NCBI GenBank assembly: GCA_016214905.1
Contig: JACRMQ010000008.1
Span: forward strand, 62,001-126,000
Origin: Ignavibacteriales bacterium
GTDB lineage: Bacteria > Bacteroidota > Ignavibacteria > UBA10030 > SZUA-254
Direction: 5' to 3'
DNA length: 64,000 nt
The translations under genes were made by a program, and so were the position numbers. The notes under the pieces are model-generated. The model was not told the DNA's origin. It was given only the letters and a program-made list of their open reading frames with translations, and searched no databases. Within the stretch, counting starts at the first letter, position 1; each line of letters opens with the position of its first letter. This document shows, in pieces, positions 54,562 to 62,035 of this stretch.

Positions 54562-56394
54562 TTACTCTATATGGATAGCATCGAATTTACAGACATCATA
54601 ACAAATGCCGCACTTTCCGCATTTGGATGGATCGATACGGTGAGCCTGATTTTTTTCACCGATGATTGCATTATCGATACATTGCTTTCGGCAAACATCA
54701 CAACCATGCCCGACTTGAATGCAGACATTTTCATCTATACTATATTTAATGAGTGGTTTACAAACGTGCGCAGGACATTTTTTATCGCGGACATGCGCTT
54801 CGTATTCTTCACGGAAATATTTCATGCTGGTTAAAACCGGGTTGGGCGCCGAACCGCCAAGCGCGCACAGAGAAGACTCCACTACCATACTCGATAATTC
54901 TTCGAGCATAACAAGATCTTCCTCGGAACCTTTTCCCATCGTTATTTTATCCAGAATATCCAGCATCCGCTTTGTACCTTCTCTGCAAGGGATGCATTTT
55001 CCGCAAGATTCATCTTGAGTAAAGCTAAGGAAATATTTTGCCATATCAACCATACAGTTTTCCTCATCAGTCACAAGCATTCCGCCGGAACCCATCATAG
55101 ATCCGACTTTTGCAAGTTCTTCATAATCGACAGGCAAATCGAGTAAAGTTTCGGGTATGAATCCACCGGAAGGTCCACCGGTTTGAACGGCTTTAAATTT
55201 TTTACCTTCCGGGATACCGCCGCCGACTTTATAAATAATATCGCGCATGGTTATTCCCATCGGAACTTCTACAAGCCCGGTATTATTTACTTTTCCGGCT
55301 AACGAAAACACTTTTGTTCCTTTGCTTCCGCCCCATGGATCGACAGAAACATCTCCTGTTCCAATACTTGAAAACCATTTGGCACCCTTGAGTATAATCT
55401 GAGGAACATTAGCCCATGTTTCAACATTATTCAGGCACGTGGGACAGTCCCAAAGACCTTTTTCGACTGTGTGAATATATTTTGCTCTCGGTTCACCGAC
55501 TTTTCCCTCGATTGATGTCATGAGTGCAGTCGACTCACCGCACACGAACGCGCCGGCACCACGACGGATTTCAATATCGAAGTCAAAACCTTTATCGAAA
55601 ATATTTTTTCCAAGAAGACCATACTCACGCGCCTGTTTAATTGCGACCTCGAAGCGATGGATTGCAAGAGGGTATTGCATACGAACATATATAAAACCCT
55701 GCGTAACATTTTCAATCGCGTACGCCCCAATCAGCATTCCTTCAATCACAGAATGAGGATCACCTTCAACAATACTTCTATCCATAAATGCACCCGGATC
55801 TCCCTCGTCGGCATTGCATATAACATACTTAGCTGTGCCATGGGCTTTTTTACACGATTCCCATTTTACACCGGTAGGGAATCCACCGCCGCCTCGTCCT
55901 CTCAAACCCGATGCTTTTATCTCTGTTACAACTTCTTCGGGTTTCATGGATGTTAATACTTTCGCGATAGCTTTATAACCGCCCCGACCAATATAATCTT
56001 CGATTTTTTCTGGATCGATCATGCCGCGGTTGCGAAGAGCAATTAAAGTTTGATCTGCAAAAAATGGTATCTCCGACATTTTCGGAATAGGCGTTTTCTC
56101 TTCCGGCGGAATGTACATCAGTTTCTTTACGGGGCGCCCCTTAAGGAAATGTTCTGCCACCAAATGCGGAATATCCGACACCTTCAGAAGTTGATAGAAA
56201 ATTCCATCGGGCTGCACAACTACAAGAGGTCCGGCACCGCAAAATCCGTTACAGCCCGTTGTTATGACCGCTGCTTCTGTTTGCAGATTGTTTTTCTTAA
56301 TTTCCCTTTCAAACGCATCTCTTATTTCAAATGCATGGTTCGATACACAACCGGTACCTGTACATACCATTACTTGTATTCGATGAGTCGTCAT
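54562..56394 (-). CDS. nuoF: NuoF/HydB-type NAD(P)-binding flavoprotein subunit
   Basis: 610 residues. An N-terminal thioredoxin-like [2Fe-2S] domain (C11, C16, C48, C52) is followed by the FMN/NAD module (GLRGRGGGGFPTG near 164-175, NADEGDPGAFMDR, GAGAFVCGESTAL) and the [4Fe-4S] site C464-x2-C467-x2-C470 ... C510. Two C-terminal ferredoxin motifs follow, as in HydB of bifurcating hydrogenases. The first of these is irregular (C558-x6-C565-x2-C568-x3-C572), the second is regular (C592...C602). It would exchange electrons with NAD(H) or NADP(H) and is the likely bifurcation or confurcation flavin by analogy with HydB. 12 bp after the ferredoxin gene and 15 bp before the NuoG/HdrA fusion. Confidence 0.93.
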   Translation of the reverse strand: MTTHRIQVMVCTGTGCVSNHAFEIRDAFEREIKKNNLQTEAAVITTGCNGFCGAGPLVVVQPDGIFYQLLKVSDIPHLVAEHFLKGRPVKKLMYIPPEEKTPIPKMSEIPFFADQTLIALRNRGMIDPEKIEDYIGRGGYKAIAKVLTSMKPEEVVTEIKASGLRGRGGGGFPTGVKWESCKKAHGTAKYVICNADEGDPGAFMDRSIVEGDPHSVIEGMLIGAYAIENVTQGFIYVRMQYPLAIHRFEVAIKQAREYGLLGKNIFDKGFDFDIEIRRGAGAFVCGESTALMTSIEGKVGEPRAKYIHTVEKGLWDCPTCLNNVETWANVPQIILKGAKWFSSIGTGDVSVDPWGGSKGTKVFSLAGKVNNTGLVEVPMGITMRDIIYKVGGGIPEGKKFKAVQTGGPSGGFIPETLLDLPVDYEELAKVGSMMGSGGMLVTDEENCMVDMAKYFLSFTQDESCGKCIPCREGTKRMLDILDKITMGKGSEEDLVMLEELSSMVVESSLCALGGSAPNPVLTSMKYFREEYEAHVRDKKCPAHVCKPLIKYSIDENVCIQVGHGCDVCRKQCIDNAIIGEKNQAHRIDPSKCGKCGICYDVCKFDAIHIE

Positions 56395-56406
56395 TCTAAT
56401 CTCCTT

Positions 56407-56790
56407 TTATAAAATTTTTTCACTGCCGATAGCGTAGGCATATTCCTGCACAAATTTACCTTTCATGATGTGCTCATCGAAAATTCGTTTCGCTTTCGCT
56501 TCGGTAAGTTGGATGTACTTTACAGGTGCCTGACCCGTCAGCTCAATCGTTATCATCGGTTCTTTATTGCAAAGACCGGCACAACCTGTGCTTGTTATAA
56601 TAACATCATGTACATCGTGCGTTTCAATCTCTTTCAAAAATGTATTCATGATGTTTCGGGCACCGGCGGCAATTCCGCAGGTTCCCATATGAACCGTGAT
56701 TTTTGCCCTACCACCGCCTTCGCGTATCGTCATTTTTTTGCGCGCCTCTTCGGCAATTTTCTCTAAGTCTTCTATTTTCAGTTTACCCAT
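56407..56790 (-). CDS. Thioredoxin-like (2Fe-2S) ferredoxin domain protein
   Basis: 127 residues. HMGTCGIAAGARNIMNTF and TSTGCAGLCNKEPMITIE are the marks of the small ferredoxin-like proteins found next to HydB/NuoF in Thermotoga, clostridia and others. Only three cysteines lie at the cluster positions, which is usual for this subgroup, so a cluster may be absent or have another ligand. The N-terminal 25 residues are a helical, charged extension. Probably part of, or an assembly partner for, the NuoEF module. Confidence 0.85.
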   Translation of the reverse strand: MGKLKIEDLEKIAEEARKKMTIREGGGRAKITVHMGTCGIAAGARNIMNTFLKEIETHDVHDVIITSTGCAGLCNKEPMITIELTGQAPVKYIQLTEAKAKRIFDEHIMKGKFVQEYAYAIGSEKIL

Positions 56791-56817
56791 ACCTTATTTC
56801 CTTTTCGATGAATTCGG

Positions 56818-57279
56818 TTATTGGTATTTTTTTAATAGCTTTGTGGTTCCTTGTGCCGTCACTTTACCGTAGAGATCTTTTCCGATCACGACAACGGGGG
56901 CAATTCCGCATGCACCAACACATCGTACCGACTCAAGTCCGAACTTCATATCTTTCGCAGTTTCACCGCACTGGATTCCGAGTTCTTTCTCTAAAACATT
57001 CATTATTTTTGGAGCGCCGTAAGCATGGCATGCTGTTCCCATGCAAACGCAAACCTGGTATTTTCCGCGCGGAACCAAGCTGAACGCGTTGAAAAAAGTT
57101 GCAAGACTGTAAATCTGACTAAGCGGTACATGTGATTTTTTTGCAACTTCAAATATGATATCCCGCGGCAGATAATTAAACTCATTCTGCACATCATGCA
57201 TCATCTCGATGATGTTCTCCGGACGCGCACCCCAGCGCTGAACAATTTCATCAGATTTGAGTTGAAGATTATATTCCAT
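56818..57279 (-). CDS. nuoE: NuoE/HydC-type [2Fe-2S] subunit
   Basis: 153 residues: an N-terminal helical bundle (LMHDVQNEFNYLP-like, IIFEVAKKSHVPLSQIYSLATFFNAFSL), then the thioredoxin-like fold with ligands in VCVCMGTACHAYG and VRCVGACGIAPVV. It passes electrons between NuoF and the rest of the complex. Located 11 bp after a HATPase gene and 27 bp before the ferredoxin gene. Confidence 0.95.
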   Translation of the reverse strand: MEYNLQLKSDEIVQRWGARPENIIEMMHDVQNEFNYLPRDIIFEVAKKSHVPLSQIYSLATFFNAFSLVPRGKYQVCVCMGTACHAYGAPKIMNVLEKELGIQCGETAKDMKFGLESVRCVGACGIAPVVVIGKDLYGKVTAQGTTKLLKKYQ

Positions 57280-57290
57280 GGTCTTCTCCT

Positions 57291-57836
57291 TTAATTCTTA
57301 AAAAAACTTTCAATATTTTCTTCGATATATTTTTCGATAAAACTCAACACACTTGTTGAATTGATTGCGACATCTCGAATCTTGGTTTTAACATCCTTTG
57401 TCGCGAAGTTAAAACCTTTTTCATTTCTCTTAATATTTAATGTAAAATCAACATCGGGATAACTCGAAATAAGAGCTACGATCGTTTCGGAAATTTTACC
57501 GATCGGTTTCCGATCGATATGGCTCCAATTAAATACGGCAGTTACCGTTGTTCCAATATTCCTTTTCGATTCTATACTTAATGAACCGTCCGCCATCCGC
57601 GCGGCATCTTCAAGCAACGGTAATCCTAAACCGATTTTTCGACCAGACTTTCCTGTATAAAACGGATCCGGCGCCATCCTGGTTTGGGCATCATTCATAC
57701 CCGCGCCGTTATCTTTGACGATTATCGTAAGAAGATCTTTGGCGGTTTCTCTTATCACGCTTATTACTATTTCCTTTGCCCCGGCACGAATCGAATTTTC
57801 GGCGATATCGAGAATATGAAGAGAAATATCTTCCAT
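57291..57836 (-). CDS. HATPase-domain protein of the hydrogenase regulatory cassette
   Basis: 181 residues with a GHKL ATPase fold: N box ISLHILDIAENSIRAGA, G1 VKDNGAGMND, F-like DPFYTGKSGRKIGLGLPLL, and NIGTTVTAVF. There is no phospho-accepting helix. It resembles anti-sigma/serine kinase-like or stand-alone ATP-binding proteins seen beside hydABC. The N-terminal start overlaps the PHP gene by one base. A partner-switching or kinase role is likely; the target is unknown. Confidence 0.85.
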   Translation of the reverse strand: MEDISLHILDIAENSIRAGAKEIVISVIRETAKDLLTIIVKDNGAGMNDAQTRMAPDPFYTGKSGRKIGLGLPLLEDAARMADGSLSIESKRNIGTTVTAVFNWSHIDRKPIGKISETIVALISSYPDVDFTLNIKRNEKGFNFATKDVKTKIRDVAINSTSVLSFIEKYIEENIESFFKN

Positions 57837-58573
57837 TATTGAATTATCTTTCTGCCTTTTTCATTTCTGAACGCTTTTACTATTTCGGCGAACGATATTT
57901 CTTCTATCAAAAATTTTGAAAAAACGTTTCCGAAATCTTTCAGGAAGTGGGCATCTGAGTTTTGAACGAACGTGTAGTTGGAATATTCGGGAAATCTTTT
58001 ACGCGCCTCCGCAACCGTTAGGTTCGACGAGATTTCAAGACCATCGAAATGCGTGGTAATCGGTACAAATCCTAATTGAGATATAACGCTGTAGCTCTGC
58101 CGGTCGATATGAGATGCAAATGCCAGACCGTTTAGAGAATGAATGATATTAATAGCTTGCTCGATTGAGATATCAGCGGCACCGATTAGAAGTTTAGAAT
58201 TGAATCCGACTACTTCATCGTTCTCGTCGGCAACAACCTGCATTCCGAAAGTTTGCTCGTCATTTTCACCTTCGAGCCGTTCGTACACATATTGCTGTAA
58301 TTCGAATGCTGATTCTACATTATCAAAGAGCGCGACGACGTGAATTTCTTCTCTCGTGCAAACTTCCATGCCGGGCAGCACGATAAGCGGCGTTCCGTGA
58401 GCCGCGCGAAGAACTGCCGGAATGTTCACCGCGGTATTATGATCGCTGATTGCGATAACGTCTATGTTATGATGTAAAGCTTTAGCTACAATTTTTCGTG
58501 GCGTCATTTGCAGATCGCCACAGGGTGAAAGGCATGTATGCACATGCAAATCTGCCCTGATAATTGTTGACAT
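57836..58573 (-). CDS. PHP-domain phosphoesterase
   Basis: 245 residues. ADLHVHTCLSPCGDLQMTP, IAISDHNT, LPGMEVCTREEIHVVAL, FASHIDRQS and FVQNSDAHFLKD carry the metal-binding His/Asp/Glu residues of the PHP fold. This standalone form, with the CGDLQMTP block, is a regular member of hydrogenase-linked sensory cassettes. Activity is unknown; phosphatase toward a signalling partner is a reasonable guess. It overlaps both neighbours by one base, so it is translationally coupled. Confidence 0.88.
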   Translation of the reverse strand: MSTIIRADLHVHTCLSPCGDLQMTPRKIVAKALHHNIDVIAISDHNTAVNIPAVLRAAHGTPLIVLPGMEVCTREEIHVVALFDNVESAFELQQYVYERLEGENDEQTFGMQVVADENDEVVGFNSKLLIGAADISIEQAINIIHSLNGLAFASHIDRQSYSVISQLGFVPITTHFDGLEISSNLTVAEARKRFPEYSNYTFVQNSDAHFLKDFGNVFSKFLIEEISFAEIVKAFRNEKGRKIIQ

Positions 58574-58917
58574 TACGGTCCGGGGTGAATACCCATCTCG
58601 TAAAGTTTGCCGACAACCTGAAACGTCGATAATGTTGTAAGCATCAATGGAATTTTCTCTTCCTCGGCTTTTTTAACCGTTTCAGTGTCCGGTTCACGAC
58701 CTTCGGTAATAATAATTCCGCCGAGATCTTTTAAAACCGCGACCGCAATTATATTGGCATGAGACATCATGGTTACCCAAACATCCCCCTTTTTACTGCG
58801 GGCAATTACATTGCTCAACAAATCACTTGCGTATCCCCCTGTAATTTCCTGCTCAAATTTTTGTTCGCAGCAGAGTAATTTTAATCCTAACTTATCGACT
58901 ATACTATGCAATTTCAT
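58573..58917 (-). CDS. DRTGG-domain protein (second copy)
   Basis: 114 residues comprising almost only one DRTGG domain, the alpha/beta module also found in phosphotransacetylases and CBS proteins: ITGGYASDLLSNVIARSKKGDVWVTMMSHANIIAVAVLKDLGGII-type pattern and EEKIPLMLTTLSTFQVVGKLYEMGI. Such domains are thought to bind a ligand or partner. It overlaps the FeFe-like gene by 4 bp and the PHP gene by 1 bp. Confidence 0.83.
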   Translation of the reverse strand: MKLHSIVDKLGLKLLCCEQKFEQEITGGYASDLLSNVIARSKKGDVWVTMMSHANIIAVAVLKDLGGIIITEGREPDTETVKKAEEEKIPLMLTTLSTFQVVGKLYEMGIHPGP

Positions 58918-60248
58918 GATGTTATCATTTTAATATTGCTGTTTATTTTTTCACTGTGTCGAAGCACTGTTTCAAGCAAATCGCTTGATAATTTTTCAAA
59001 TTTTTTTATCGCAACAAAGATGCAATCATCGAGCATTACACGCTCTAAAACCACGTCTTCGGCAAAAGCCAAACATGTTGGCGAACCACAAGCACCGCAA
59101 TCAATCTTTGGAAGTTTATCGTGAATGTCTTGTTTCTTTTGCATTTTCTCGATAGCCCTTGATATTTCCTCATCCAGCGGTTGGACGGGGTGCGGCGAAA
59201 TTTTACCAATTAATGAAAAGAAGTTCTTTTGATATAATCCACGAATTTTTTCTCTATTTTGACATGGGATTAATCCGTATTTTTCCACCATTCGAAGAAC
59301 TCTGCCCCTGGCGATATAAGGATTTTCAACAGTCAGCGTTCCTCCTACACATGCGGTTGGACATGAATGACATTCAACATATTGAATATCTTTTAATCTA
59401 TCATTCTCAATATCCTCAAGAATACGAACTGTATCTGTTAATCCGCCTACCGCGAAACAATCTTCTGCCTTCAAACACGCAACTTGCCCGCCGACTATGG
59501 GCCAGCCAAGTCCCAATCCTTGAATATCTTTTATATCATGATTACCATTAGATTGAGAAATTGTTTGCAGCAATGTAGGATAAATATCGCGCATGGCAAT
59601 TGCGCCGTCGATGAAAGAGTGCTTTTTGCGCAACGGATTTTTTATGCTTAACATCTTCGCCGGGCATGGAGTTATATAGATCGCTCCTATTTCGCTTGCT
59701 TTGAGCCCGGTCTCTTTCATTTTCAAATTTTTCGCTTCCCGCGCGGCAATCTCCATCGGCGATTCAATCGGTATGAGATGGTCTAGTAAATTCGGATAAC
59801 GAATCTGAATTAACTGCACGATAGCGGGACAAAAAGAAGATATCAACGGTCGTGGTGACTTATTCGTATCGAGATATTCTTGAATCGCGATACTAACGGC
59901 TTCCGAGGCGCACGCCACGTCGTACACATCGTTAAAACCGATTTTTTTTAGAGATTCTAAGATCAGAGAAGGAGTTGTATCTTTTCCGAACTGGGCATAG
60001 AATGCAGGAGAAGGTAGCGCAATTGTATATTTAAACTTTGAAAAATCTTTGAACGAGCTTGTCATCGCGATAATTGCATTATTCGGACAAACCCGAACGC
60101 ATTCACCACAATCAATGCACCGGTCATCGAGCAACGATGCTTTCTGATTCCGAACACGGATGGCTTGTGTTGGACAAACACGCATACAATGCATATGCCC
60201 GTCACACAAATCATCGACAAACTTTATAGTATGAAATTCTCCGTGCAT
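58914..60248 (-). CDS. [FeFe]-hydrogenase-like protein, probable sensory type
   Basis: 444 residues. Two N-terminal ferredoxin motifs come first; in the first, His18 takes the place of the second Cys (C15-x2-H18-x2-C21-x3-C25) and the second is regular (C44...C54). The H-cluster-domain homologue spans about 70-330 with possible ligands C140 (SSFCP), C195 (TPCPAK), C296 and C300 (CPTACVGG). Where catalytic enzymes have Cys before the first ligand (TSCCP) there is Phe139. A C-terminal cluster motif DCGACGSPTC...DDC (384-409) follows, like those of RnfB. The lost proton-relay Cys points to a sensor rather than a turnover enzyme. Encoded in the middle of the regulatory cassette. Confidence 0.85.
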   Translation of the reverse strand: MHGEFHTIKFVDDLCDGHMHCMRVCPTQAIRVRNQKASLLDDRCIDCGECVRVCPNNAIIAMTSSFKDFSKFKYTIALPSPAFYAQFGKDTTPSLILESLKKIGFNDVYDVACASEAVSIAIQEYLDTNKSPRPLISSFCPAIVQLIQIRYPNLLDHLIPIESPMEIAAREAKNLKMKETGLKASEIGAIYITPCPAKMLSIKNPLRKKHSFIDGAIAMRDIYPTLLQTISQSNGNHDIKDIQGLGLGWPIVGGQVACLKAEDCFAVGGLTDTVRILEDIENDRLKDIQYVECHSCPTACVGGTLTVENPYIARGRVLRMVEKYGLIPCQNREKIRGLYQKNFFSLIGKISPHPVQPLDEEISRAIEKMQKKQDIHDKLPKIDCGACGSPTCLAFAEDVVLERVMLDDCIFVAIKKFEKLSSDLLETVLRHSEKINSNIKMITS

Positions 60249-60251
60249 TTA

Positions 60252-60677
60252 TTAATTAACATTCAGTGTTATAATTACTTTTGTTCCTTTGCCTATTACA
60301 GATTCAATTTTTAAATAATCAGAATTTTTCTTTATGTTCGGTAAACCCATTCCGGCCCCGAAACCCATTTCACGCATTTCACGTGTCGCTGTTGAAAATC
60401 CTTCTTGCATCGCTAAACTGACATCCGGAATCCCGGGTCCTTCATCATCAACTATTATCGATATTTGTGACGGTGAAACTTCAAACGTCAATGTTGCTTG
60501 CTTTGCATACATTACTACATTCATTTCGGCTTCATAAGAAGCTATTGCAACGCGCCTGACAATTCTTGCGTTTATGCCGAGCTGTTTCAGGATCGCTTTA
60601 ATTTCCGTTGATGCTTTCCCGGCATTGTAAATATTTCCCCCTTGAATTTTAAAAGTTTGTAAAAAAGTATTATCCAT
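60252..60677 (-). CDS. RsbW-like ATP-binding protein
   Basis: 141 residues with the GHKL fold of anti-sigma regulatory kinases: RRVAIASYEAEMNVVMYA (N box), VDDEGPGIPD (G1), and MGFGAGMGLPNIKKNSD (G2). Similar proteins act in partner switching. It is 3 bp before the FeFe-like gene and overlaps the first DRTGG gene by 8 bp. No sigma or anti-anti-sigma factor is visible in the window. Confidence 0.87.
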   Translation of the reverse strand: MDNTFLQTFKIQGGNIYNAGKASTEIKAILKQLGINARIVRRVAIASYEAEMNVVMYAKQATLTFEVSPSQISIIVDDEGPGIPDVSLAMQEGFSTATREMREMGFGAGMGLPNIKKNSDYLKIESVIGKGTKVIITLNVN

Positions 60678-61044
60678 TCTCGTTTTCGCACTTCAAACGC
60701 TCCATCGTTGGATCGAGTCCAATCTTGTACAATAAACCGCAAGCTTCATACATCGAGAATCGTGTGCCCAGAAGCGGTATCTTTTTTTCGGTTGCGAAAG
60801 CGATCATGCTAATATCAGGTTTTTTACCTCGAACCAGTATTACAGCGTTAATCTCTGCAATGTGTGCCGTTTTAATTGTTTGTATGTTCGCTAATCCTGT
60901 TAATAAAAGCGCTCCGGATTGCGAAAAAGCGAGAACATCGCTCATCAAATCGGAAGCACATCCGAATTCTATGGGCATACTAAGTTGTTCTTTCCCGCAG
61001 AATATATCGCATTGAAGAATTTCGCTGATGGAAGATAATAGCAT
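60670..61044 (-). CDS. DRTGG-domain protein (first copy)
   Basis: 124 residues, one DRTGG domain: FGCASDLMSDVLAFSQSGALLLTGLANIQTIKTAHIAEINAVILVRG-like core and FATEKKIPLLGTRFSMYEACGLLYKIGL. It is clearly related to the second copy at 58573-58917 (shared ASDLLS/ASDLMS, SMYEACGLLYKIGL versus STFQVVGKLYEMGI). Two different DRTGG proteins flank the ATPase and FeFe-like gene, so they may form a heteromer. Confidence 0.82.
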   Translation of the reverse strand: MLLSSISEILQCDIFCGKEQLSMPIEFGCASDLMSDVLAFSQSGALLLTGLANIQTIKTAHIAEINAVILVRGKKPDISMIAFATEKKIPLLGTRFSMYEACGLLYKIGLDPTMERLKCENENG

Positions 61045-61057
61045 TATCGTTTATCGG

Positions 61058-61915
61058 TTAATCCTGAATTTGCGTTATATTTTCGTTTATAAGTTTTCCA
61101 TCTATAAATATAGATCTACCAGACGGAATCCTTGTTGCCGGACAATTACTCCAACACTGACCACAGCCGGTGCATTTATCGGTATCAACGTATCGAGCTT
61201 TCTTACGAACTTTAATTTTAAAATTTCCGATGAAACCGCTCATACTTTCCACTTCGGAATATGACATAAGAGTTATATCTTTCCTATGACCTACGGAAAC
61301 CATTTTGGGTGTAAGTATGCACGCGGCACAATCGAGTGTTGGAAAAGTTTTGTCGAATTGACCCATCCGTCCGCCTATCGTCGGTTCTTTTTCAACTAAA
61401 TAAACATGATAACCGGCATTGGCAATTTCGAGCGCTGCCTGTATACCGGCAATTCCTCCGCCAACAATAAGAGTGTTTTTGTTGATTTTTGCTTTACCAA
61501 TTTCCAATGATTCGTGAAGGGCGACCCGGCTTACAGCCGCATTCACAAGCGCTTTCGCTTTATGTGTCGCCTCGTCTCGATTATCGTGAATCCATGAACA
61601 ATGCTCACGAATGTTTGCAATTTGTACCAGATATCTGTTCAATCCGCCCGCTTCGGCGGCGAGCCGGAAAGTAAGTTCATGCATTAACGGAGAACATGCC
61701 GCAACCACGACACGATTAACGCCTAATTTTTTTATATCTTGTTTTATTAAATCCTGTCCCGGATCGGAACACATGAATTTATAATCACGCGCAATCACAA
61801 CGTTTTTTGCCTTTGCAATGAACTCACGTACAGCGGCGACGTTTACAGTTGCAGATATATTCACTCCGCAGTGACAAATATATACACCGATTTTTGCTTG
61901 ACCATTCTGTGACAT
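61058..61915 (-). CDS. hdrA: N-terminal half of HdrA (FAD-binding subunit)
   Basis: 285 residues. The N-terminal HdrA domain (VYICHCGVNI, VVVAACSPLMHELTFR, IANIREHCSWIH) is followed by the FAD loop VGGGIAGIQAALEIANAGY (151-169), EKEPTIGGRMGQFDKTFPTLDC, and a [4Fe-4S] motif C248-x2-C251-x2-C254-x3-C258. The frame then stops 27 residues later, exactly before the linker leading to the second half of normal HdrA (about 650 residues). The missing half is present at 52783-54546. A stop by recent frameshift is unlikely, because the next gene starts 13 bp on with no HdrA remnant between. GGAG precedes the ATG at 61915. It would bind the flavin jointly with the other half. Confidence 0.9.
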   Translation of the reverse strand: MSQNGQAKIGVYICHCGVNISATVNVAAVREFIAKAKNVVIARDYKFMCSDPGQDLIKQDIKKLGVNRVVVAACSPLMHELTFRLAAEAGGLNRYLVQIANIREHCSWIHDNRDEATHKAKALVNAAVSRVALHESLEIGKAKINKNTLIVGGGIAGIQAALEIANAGYHVYLVEKEPTIGGRMGQFDKTFPTLDCAACILTPKMVSVGHRKDITLMSYSEVESMSGFIGNFKIKVRKKARYVDTDKCTGCGQCWSNCPATRIPSGRSIFIDGKLINENITQIQD

Positions 61916-61934
61916 AAAAATTCTCCATTAATCG

Positions 61935-61968
61935 GTCCCGCACCGTTCTATTAATTCCGGTGCGGGAC
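61935..61968 (-). repeat. Strong hairpin between mdh and the HdrA N-half gene
   Basis: GTCCCGCACCG (61935-61945), a 12-base loop, then CGGTGCGGGAC (61958-61968): an 11-bp GC-rich perfect stem in the leader, 20 bp before the ATG at 61915. No U-run follows, so it is more likely a processing, stability or protein-binding element than a terminator; in the opposite sense it is also not a classical one. Confidence 0.7.
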
Positions 61969-62035
61969 AATTTATCATTTATTTGAACTGCTATCAACCA
62001 ATCGTTGATGCTCTGTTAAACAGATCCGGCTGAAT

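Noticed and set aside
61000-61060. Frameshift or pseudogene as the reason for the short HdrA
   Set aside because: The stop falls at a domain boundary, no HdrA remnant follows before the next gene 13 bp on, and the missing half exists as part of another intact gene.
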